NCBI GenBank assembly: GCA_017649745.1
Contig: JAGCGE010000338.1
Span: 1 to 11,958 of the forward strand
Direction of reading: 5' to 3'
Origin: Clostridiales bacterium
GTDB taxonomy: Bacteria; Bacillota_A; Clostridia; Saccharofermentanales; Saccharofermentanaceae
DNA: 11,958 nucleotides
Made by a program: the position numbers and the translations under genes. The notes below the pieces were generated by a model, which ran no database searches, had not been told where the DNA came from, and saw only the letters and a program-made list of their open reading frames with translations. Shown here piece by piece: positions 7,150 through 11,958 of the stretch (its first letter is position 1; each line of letters opens with the position of its first letter).

Positions 7150-7179
7150 TTTGTCCTAAAAATATAACAATTTTGTCCT
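7150..7179. repeat. TTTGTCCT direct repeat in the divergent promoter region
   Basis: Two identical 8-base copies (7150-7157 and 7172-7179) start 22 bases apart, about two helical turns. On the minus strand they flank and overlap a possible promoter for the epimerase gene: TTGAAA at 7187-7182 and TATATT or TATTTT at 7166-7159. That placement is what a dimeric regulator site would show, but two 8-mers in AT-rich DNA can also arise by chance. Confidence 0.35.
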
Positions 7180-7220
7180 CTTTTCAAGTGTTCTTTTCGA
7201 AAAAATTTAGAAAAAACGTG

Positions 7221-7249
7221 TTGACAATGCAAAAAAGTGGGTATATTCT
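7221..7249 (+). promoter_or_regulatory. Promoter of the T-box-controlled ligase gene
   Basis: A perfect -35 box TTGACA (7221-7226) is followed by either TATTCT (7244-7249, 17-base spacer) or TATATT (7242-7247, 15-base spacer) as -10. Transcription would start near 7254, just ahead of the first paired bases of the T-box Stem I. No operator overlaps it clearly, so control probably rests on the leader RNA. Confidence 0.75.
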
Positions 7250-7267
7250 AGCGAAGTATAAGCAAAA

Positions 7268-7532
7268 AGCGATGACGGAGAAGGTCCGGCTTATTCGTAA
7301 ACACAGAGAGTCAACATTAAGCTGAGAGTTGACATTACGGGTTGCCAATCGACTATCGCTCCCGAGCTGACACACCGAATGGAATATTCCGAGTAGACTG
7401 TGTCCGAAGGCCGCCGCGTTAAGGCAAGAGGTTTGATTGAACCTATGAGTGGTGAAGTTTATCTTCGCAAGTTGAGTGGTACCGCGGTTTATCCGTCTCA
7501 ATGTCCTATGTAGGACTTTGAGGCGTTTTTTT
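7268..7532 (+). promoter_or_regulatory. T-box riboswitch leader, probably tRNA-Ile specific
   Basis: The leader contains the parts of a tRNA-sensing T-box. Stem I has a GA kink-turn region (GATGACGGAGA, 7271-7281), the helix GGAG/CTCC (7277-7280 with 7359-7362), CGTAA/TTACG (7296-7300 with 7335-7339), the AG bulge AGAGAG (7305-7310), and an apical GTCAAC/GTTGAC stem with CTGAGAG in the loop. Stem II is GACACA/TGTGTC (7369-7374 with 7399-7404), with a GAGTAGAC S-turn. A CCGCCGCGTTAA pseudoknot region and Stem III (AGGTT/AACCT, 7429-7444) follow. The T-box core GAGTGGTACCGCGG lies at 7474-7487. The antiterminator is TTGAG, bulge TGGTACC, GCGG, loop TTTAT, CCGT, CTCAA. The specifier is best read as ATC (7355-7357), one purine before the CTCC strand. 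TGGT in the bulge expects discriminator A, which fits tRNA-Ile. TCG (7349-7351) is the rival reading, but Ser tRNAs usually carry G73. Confidence 0.95.
7494..7532 (+). terminator. T-box regulatory terminator
   Basis: CGTCTCAATGTCCT pairs with AGGACTTTGAGGCG around loop ATGT (13 of 14 pairs, one T-T mismatch and one T-G pair), and seven T residues follow. Its 5' arm includes the CTCAA that closes the antiterminator, so the two folds exclude each other. Uncharged tRNA would favour read-through into the gene at 7588. Confidence 0.95.
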
Positions 7533-7587
7533 ATTTCCGAAAAAACTCCTCACGACCGCTTAAAGGTTTAAAGACAAGGAGGAAAAA

Positions 7588-9912
7588 ATGACAAACAAAA
7601 CAAATCTCGAACAGAAGATCAATGAGATCGCGGACAGAATCAAAGGTGTAAGACTCGATATGGGTCTTTCAACAGCAGAGATGGCTTCAAAGGTTGAAGT
7701 ATCAGAAGCTCAGTACATCAGATACGAAGAAGGTGTCGATGACTTCAGCTTCACATTCGTATACAAGGTTGCTAATCTCGCAGGCGTTGAGATCAACGAC
7801 CTTCTCGAAGGTCAGTCCGCTTCCCTCACCGAGTACGAAGTTACAAGAAAAGGCGAAGGACTTCCTATCGCAAGAAGAACAGGCTTCGAATACAGAAGAC
7901 TTTGCAACAACTTCAAGAATAAGCTCTGCGAGCCATTCAGAGTTGTTATCCCTTATTCTGAAGAAGCTTTGAACCCACCTTATGAGCTCGTAAGCCATGA
8001 AGGTCAGGAGCTTAACATCGTTGTTCGCGGAACACTTAAGGTACAGGTAGGAGATCATTCCGAGATCTTGTATCCTGGTGACAGCATCATCTTCAACAGT
8101 AACCAACCTCACAACGAGTATGCATTAGGCGGCGAGGACTGTGAATTCTACGCTATCATCCTTAATTCTGAATACGGCAACGTTAAGGAAGTTCCATTCA
8201 AGACTGAGTACGTTACTAACGCTACAACAAATACAGATCTTGCAGAGCTTAAGAATCCTATCTATAAGAAGTTCGTTGTTGACGAATTCGATGAGAACGG
8301 TCTTCTCAAGAATGTTGAATTTACACGTGAGGTCGAGAAGTTCAACTTCGCATTCGATCTCGTTGACGGAATCGCTGATAAGGATCCTGACAAGGTTGCT
8401 ATGGTATGGGTCGCTAAGGACGGCGTAACAGATCACAAGTACACTTTCGCAGAGATGAAGAAGTATTCCAACATGACAGCTAATTACCTTCAGAGCTTAG
8501 GCGTGAAGAAGGGCGACAGAGTCATGCTCGTTCTTAAGAGACACTATCAGTTCTGGTTCTCAATGCTCGCACTTCATAAGCTCGGTGCTATCGCTATCCC
8601 TGCTACTAACCTTCTCAAGGAACACGATTTCGATTATCGTTATAAGGCTGCAGGAGTTAAGGCTATCTTATGTACTGCTGACGGAGACGTTGCAGAAGAA
8701 GCTAAGAAAGCAGCTGACAATTGCGGTTCAGATATAACTCTCATCATGGTTAACGGTTGCCGTGACGGCTGGCACGATTTCAACAAGGAATTCGAGTCAT
8801 GCAGTGACGTTTTCGAGAGAACAGCAGAGACACCTTGCGGATCAGATCCAATGGTAATGTTCTTTACTTCAGGTACAACAGGCTATCCTAAGATCGCTTG
8901 CCATTCCTATAAGTACGCATTGGGCCATTATGTAACAGCTAAGTTCTGGCACAACGTTGATCCTAATGGTCTCCACTTCACTATCTCTGATACAGGATGG
9001 GGTAAGGCATTGTGGGGTAAGCTCTACGGACAGTGGCTCTGCGAGGCTCCTACATTCACATTCGACTTCGATAAGTTCCACGCTAATGAGATCCTCCCTA
9101 TGTTCGCGAAGTACAATATCACAACATTCTGTGCTCCGCCGACAATGTACAGATTCCTTGTTAAGGAAGATCTTTCTAAGTACGATCTCTCTTCTCTCAA
9201 GTACGCTACAGTTGCAGGTGAAGCATTGAACCCTGAGGTATTTAACCAGTTCATGAAGGCAACAGGTATCCGTCTCATGGAAGGTTTTGGTCAGACAGAG
9301 ACAACACTTGCTATCGGTAACCTCGTTGGCTCTTCTATCCGTCTCGGTTCCATGGGTAAGGCTAACCCTTACTACGACATCCACATCCTCGATGAGGACG
9401 GAAACGAGTGTAAGCCTGGTGTAACCGGTGAGATCTGCGTTAAGACAAGCAACAAGGTTCCTTGCGGTCTCTACTTAGGCTACTACAAGGATCAGGCAAA
9501 GACAGATGAAGCATGGCACGACGGCTTCTATCATACAGGTGATACTGCATGGATGGATGAGGAAGGCTACATCTGGTACGTTGGTCGTGTCGACGACGTT
9601 ATCAAGTCTTCCGGATACCGTATCGGACCTTTCGAGATCGAGAGCGTTATCATGGAACTCCCATATGTTCTCGAGTGTGCAGTAACAGCTACACCTGACC
9701 CTGAGGGTGTAAGAGGACAGGTCGTTAAGGCAACTATCGTTCTTGTTCCTGGAAAAGCTACTCCAAGCGATGAGCTTAAGAAGGAAGTACAGCAGTACGT
9801 TAAGACCAACACCGCTCCTTACAAATATCCTCGTGTAGTCGAGTTCGTTGAAGAGCTCCCTAAGACGATAAGCGGTAAAATCAGACGTAATGTTATAAGA
9901 GAAACAAATTAA
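7588..9912 (+). CDS. HTH-cupin-acyl-CoA synthetase fusion (AMP-forming, MACS-like)
   Basis: This 774-residue protein has three parts. Residues 13-75 form an XRE-type helix-turn-helix. Residues about 115-195 form a cupin barrel with H137-E-G-Q-E141 and P174-H175, and its first motif matches a cupin metal site. From about 235 to the end is a full adenylate-forming ligase: P-loop T427-S-G-T-T-G-Y-P-K435, GEALNPE, the FGQTE motif, YHTGD, the hinge GRVDDVIKSSGYRIGPFEIES from 666, and the catalytic lysine K764 in SGKIRR. The ligase resembles medium-chain acyl-CoA synthetases, which make acyl-CoA and AMP from a carboxylic acid, ATP and CoA. The strong ribosome site AAGGAGG and frequent AAG, CTT and GCT codons suggest high expression. 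The T-box upstream ties it to amino-acid supply. A branched short-chain acid such as 2-methylbutyrate is the inferred substrate; acetate, propionate or an aryl acid are alternatives. Confidence 0.93.
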   Translation: MTNKTNLEQKINEIADRIKGVRLDMGLSTAEMASKVEVSEAQYIRYEEGVDDFSFTFVYKVANLAGVEINDLLEGQSASLTEYEVTRKGEGLPIARRTGFEYRRLCNNFKNKLCEPFRVVIPYSEEALNPPYELVSHEGQELNIVVRGTLKVQVGDHSEILYPGDSIIFNSNQPHNEYALGGEDCEFYAIILNSEYGNVKEVPFKTEYVTNATTNTDLAELKNPIYKKFVVDEFDENGLLKNVEFTREVEKFNFAFDLVDGIADKDPDKVAMVWVAKDGVTDHKYTFAEMKKYSNMTANYLQSLGVKKGDRVMLVLKRHYQFWFSMLALHKLGAIAIPATNLLKEHDFDYRYKAAGVKAILCTADGDVAEEAKKAADNCGSDITLIMVNGCRDGWHDFNKEFESCSDVFERTAETPCGSDPMVMFFTSGTTGYPKIACHSYKYALGHYVTAKFWHNVDPNGLHFTISDTGWGKALWGKLYGQWLCEAPTFTFDFDKFHANEILPMFAKYNITTFCAPPTMYRFLVKEDLSKYDLSSLKYATVAGEALNPEVFNQFMKATGIRLMEGFGQTETTLAIGNLVGSSIRLGSMGKANPYYDIHILDEDGNECKPGVTGEICVKTSNKVPCGLYLGYYKDQAKTDEAWHDGFYHTGDTAWMDEEGYIWYVGRVDDVIKSSGYRIGPFEIESVIMELPYVLECAVTATPDPEGVRGQVVKATIVLVPGKATPSDELKKEVQQYVKTNTAPYKYPRVVEFVEELPKTISGKIRRNVIRETN

Positions 9913-9931
9913 GAACTCTATTTTATTTTAA

Positions 9932-9959
9932 ACCGTCTTGGTATCCAGGGCGGTTTTTT
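9932..9959 (+). terminator. Terminator of the ligase gene
   Basis: ACCGTCTTGG pairs with CCAGGGCGGT (ten pairs including two T-G) around loop TAT, and the T-run starts at 9954. It begins 19 bases after the ligase stop, so the ligase is a single-gene transcript. Confidence 0.92.
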
Positions 9960-9966
9960 GTATACT
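9938..9966 (+). promoter_or_regulatory. Predicted lipoprotein promoter nested in the preceding terminator
   Basis: TTGGTA (9938-9943, 4 of 6 at -35) is separated by 17 bases from TATACT (9961-9966, 5 of 6 at -10). The -35 box is part of the hairpin of the ligase terminator. Predicted transcription starts near 9973, leaving a leader of about 16 bases that just holds the GGAGG ribosome site. Confidence 0.5.
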
Positions 9967-9988
9967 CTACAATATCGGAGGTAAGTTT

Positions 9989-11059
9989 ATGAAACGGATT
10001 AAATTAATTTCTATTCCGCTTGTCTGCTCACTGCTCCTCGGAGCTTGTATGGGTGATCTTCCTGACTCTGAAGCATATCTTGAAGAGTTACGTAAAGAAC
10101 AGAAGGAAGCGCAGCAGATAGCTGAAGCAGATCAGACTGAGGAAACTGAAGAGACCGAAGCGATCGAGTACAAATACGACAGTTCGAAATTTATGAAGGC
10201 TCCTTGGAACATTAAGGAGACTGTCCTTTATGATAAATACGATGTAAAGATCACGGCTAAGGATATCATCCGCCTTAACAATGAAGGCTTTTACGCCGTT
10301 ACTTTCTGGGTAGAGAATTATTCAAACAATGATCTTTATATAACTCCTGAGAACGTTTATGTAAACACTCTGGATTTCGGATACTATATGTTCGAAACGA
10401 TTGAAGTTAAGAAACAGACCTGCGATGTTGCATATGCTGCTCTCTACGATCCATATCTTGAAAGATTCTGCATTAATGACATCGGAAGACTTGATATCAA
10501 GCTTAAAGCCGAGAATGCCAATAATGCTCTTATCTTTGAGACAGATCTTACTACTCTTAAGACCAATTACTTCGATGAGATGCAACTTCCTAAACTTCGA
10601 AAAGGTACTGTAGTTGCAGATTCTGATGAATTATTCGCTATGGCCTACATCGTTTACGATGAAAGAGGCGGCGATTATCTGCTTGAGGTCTTCGCTACGA
10701 ATAAGACAGACAAGAGAATAAAACTCTGTACTCCTGTACTTGATTTCGGCGGCGATAACATCCGTGAAGGAATCAGATTCTATATCGAACCTGGCCTTTC
10801 TATAGATAATTATTACAGTCTTGATGATAAGACAATCCAAAAGAGTGTTTCCGGAAAAATAGAGACTTTAGATATCTCCTTCGGTTTCAGATATCTGAAC
10901 ACCATGGATTGTGATTGGGAATCTGAAGTAGTTACGATCCCTATCAATTACGAAGAAACTGATCCTCTTATGCAGCCAAGCAGTTCCTATGATGAAGAGG
11001 AACCGACAGAGTCAGAAGAAGATACAGAAGAAACTGACGAGACCACTGAGGAGACTTGA
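9989..11059 (+). CDS. Secreted lipoprotein with two repeated beta-rich domains and acidic tail
   Basis: The 356-residue protein starts with a type II signal peptide: MKRIK, a hydrophobic core, and lipobox LGAC with the lipidated cysteine at 20. A charged Glu/Lys/Gln stretch (28-58, possibly a short coiled coil) follows. Two similar domains come next, about 75-195 and 205-320. Each has a strand of the type FWVENYSNNDLYI or VFATNKTDKRIKL, which recalls the 'N-x-[ST]-x-K-x-I' strands of uncharacterised clostridial surface domains. The tail (331-356) is Glu/Thr/Asp-rich. ATG 9989 is chosen because GGAGG lies 7 bases before it and the signal peptide begins there; an earlier in-frame ATG (9938) lies inside the terminator. 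No enzyme motif is seen. A homologous gene lies convergently downstream. Confidence 0.88.
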   Translation: MKRIKLISIPLVCSLLLGACMGDLPDSEAYLEELRKEQKEAQQIAEADQTEETEETEAIEYKYDSSKFMKAPWNIKETVLYDKYDVKITAKDIIRLNNEGFYAVTFWVENYSNNDLYITPENVYVNTLDFGYYMFETIEVKKQTCDVAYAALYDPYLERFCINDIGRLDIKLKAENANNALIFETDLTTLKTNYFDEMQLPKLRKGTVVADSDELFAMAYIVYDERGGDYLLEVFATNKTDKRIKLCTPVLDFGGDNIREGIRFYIEPGLSIDNYYSLDDKTIQKSVSGKIETLDISFGFRYLNTMDCDWESEVVTIPINYEETDPLMQPSSSYDEEEPTESEEDTEETDETTEET

Positions 11060-11085
11060 TCTTCGATCATTTTTAAACAAAAAGA

Positions 11086-11117
11086 GATCGACCCGATATT
11101 CATCGGATCGATCTTTT
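11086..11117. terminator. Bidirectional terminator between the two paralogous lipoprotein-type genes
   Basis: GATCGA / TCGATC and an inner CCGAT / ATCGG, separated by one C/A mismatch, close over loop ATTC. The plus strand continues TTTTGTTTG; the minus strand continues TCTTTTTGTTT. A second, smaller hairpin TGATC-TTC-GATCA followed by TTTTT (11057-11074) overlaps the stop of the plus-strand gene and may assist. Confidence 0.88.
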
Positions 11118-11147
11118 GTTTGTCTTTATCTCTTAACAGACTTAAGA

Positions 11148-11958
11148 TCAATCTACACTGATCTCGATTTCATCTGTTACGTAAGAATCCTGCCAGCTGT
11201 TCTGATCACTAACCTCAAGAGCGAGCATTACCTTCTCAAACTCATCGATGTGATTATCACTTAATGTGTTGTCGAAGAGTGTAAGGAAGCCCATACCCTT
11301 GTATCCGTTCTTAACATTAACATTAAGATAAGCATCTGAGATCGTAGTGGCATTGATCTCAAGTGAATCAGCCTCAATATAGAGATCCTTACCTGTCTCA
11401 TTCTCACAGTATACGATGATAGCAGTATATCCATAGATATCAGTTCCCATCTTAGCCTGCACAAAAAGATCAGGCTCATCGATAATAGTTGTACCACCTG
11501 TGAATTTAGGCTCGTCAGGTTTCTTGTCAGTTGTCAACTGTACAATAACCTCTCCATTATCAGTACTAAAGACATTATTATATTCATCATCATATCCATA
11601 GAGAAGGAATTCGATCTCGCCAACGCTCTTCATGTCATAGTAATTAGCGATCTGCTTATCACCTAATCCGATCGTAGCGTATGCTTTAGATCCGCTCTTT
11701 ACATCTCCGCCATTCATATAGGTATCGATCGAGCACTTATTTACATAGACATTCCTTGAATAAAGTGAGATCTTCTCATCAGAATTATTCTCGATCATCA
11801 ATTCAAGAGAATTACCATAGTAATCATCATAGACGATACCTGTAGCAGTGATCTTTATATCATCAGCATCATAGATGACTTCTTCATCGACCTTATAACT
11901 TCCGGCTTGACCATTCTTCTGTGTTTCATCGTCGAAGACGTCGTCATCATCGTCATCA
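11148..11958 (-). CDS. Two-domain surface protein paralogous to the preceding lipoprotein, 5' end missing
   Basis: The frame is open from the window edge to a TGA at 11148-11150, giving 269 visible residues; the internal ATG at 11801 is not the start. The visible part opens with an Asp-rich linker (six Asp in a row), as expected between a lipid anchor and folded domains. It then has two similar beta-rich domains. The first shows VIYDADDIKITATG and SRNVYVN, matching VLYDKYDVKITA and PENVYVN in the convergent lipoprotein. The second shows VYCENETGKDLYIEADSLEIN. It ends EISVD with no acidic tail. A signal peptide is expected beyond 11958 but is not visible, so lipoprotein status is inferred. No catalytic motif is seen. 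Confidence 0.85.
   Translation of the reverse strand, partial: DDDDDDVFDDETQKNGQAGSYKVDEEVIYDADDIKITATGIVYDDYYGNSLELMIENNSDEKISLYSRNVYVNKCSIDTYMNGGDVKSGSKAYATIGLGDKQIANYYDMKSVGEIEFLLYGYDDEYNNVFSTDNGEVIVQLTTDKKPDEPKFTGGTTIIDEPDLFVQAKMGTDIYGYTAIIVYCENETGKDLYIEADSLEINATTISDAYLNVNVKNGYKGMGFLTLFDNTLSDNHIDEFEKVMLALEVSDQNSWQDSYVTDEIEISVD

Noticed and set aside
7140..7325. 61-codon plus-strand frame across the T-box promoter and Stem I, and minus-strand frame 7184-7501
   Set aside because: Both overlap the promoter and the structured leader RNA, lack a convincing ribosome site, and give basic low-complexity or unremarkable peptides.
7265..7360. Alternative Stem I base pairing AGCGAT with ATCGCT
   Set aside because: The 6-base match is perfect but would bury the ATC read as specifier and would not place the GA kink-turn. 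The GGAG/CTCC helix fits the standard T-box layout better, though the alternative cannot be excluded by eye.
7702..9812. Several long minus-strand frames inside the ligase gene (for example 7702-8112, 8869-9384)
   Set aside because: They follow from the codon bias of the highly expressed ligase gene. The plus frame carries every expected HTH, cupin and ligase motif.
1..11958. Mobile elements, attachment sites, tRNA or rRNA genes
   Set aside because: No transposase, integrase, terminal repeats, tRNA cloverleaf or rRNA segment was recognised on either strand.

Overview
The window looks like chromosomal DNA of a low-to-mid GC, Gram-positive anaerobe of the class Clostridia (Bacillota); a gut or rumen relative of Ruminococcus is plausible. 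The basis is the GGAGG-type ribosome sites, a canonical T-box leader, Acidic/Thr-Glu linkers on secreted lipoproteins, and frequent ATC, AAG and CTT/CTC codons. The placement is inferred from style, not from a marker gene. I see no phage, insertion sequence, CRISPR, tRNA or rRNA.

Layout from left to right. Positions 1-232 (minus) hold the start of a lipoprotein gene. Positions 358-1332 (plus) encode a D-2-hydroxyacid dehydrogenase of the glycerate/hydroxypyruvate type. Positions 1574-3781 (minus) are a tight three-gene operon: PAP2 phosphatase, tRNA-dihydrouridine synthase and a multi-pass DUF4203-like membrane protein. Positions 3919-5927 (plus) hold two G3E/COG0523 (CobW-type) P-loop proteins in tandem. 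The first appears fused to the C-terminal domain otherwise found in YcgQ/TIGR03943 proteins. The second has a CxCC motif and a 48-residue His/Cys-rich segment. A bidirectional terminator separates this pair from a minus-strand NAD-dependent epimerase/reductase (5999-7012).

The most interesting part is 7221-9959. A consensus-like promoter feeds a complete T-box riboswitch (Stem I, Stem II, pseudoknot region, Stem III, mutually exclusive antiterminator and terminator). It controls one gene, a 774-residue protein with an XRE-type HTH, a cupin and a medium-chain acyl-CoA synthetase-like AMP-forming ligase. The best specifier reading is AUC (Ile), and the tRNA-end-reading base (U, for an A discriminator) agrees with it. 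An acyl-CoA ligase induced by uncharged tRNA-Ile fits the known anaerobic route in which 2-methylbutyrate is activated to its CoA ester and reductively carboxylated towards isoleucine. That functional link is inference.

The right end (9989-11958) holds two related two-domain extracellular proteins in convergent orientation around a bidirectional terminator. The second runs off the window. With the fragment at 1-232 the window has two clear lipoproteins and a probable third.
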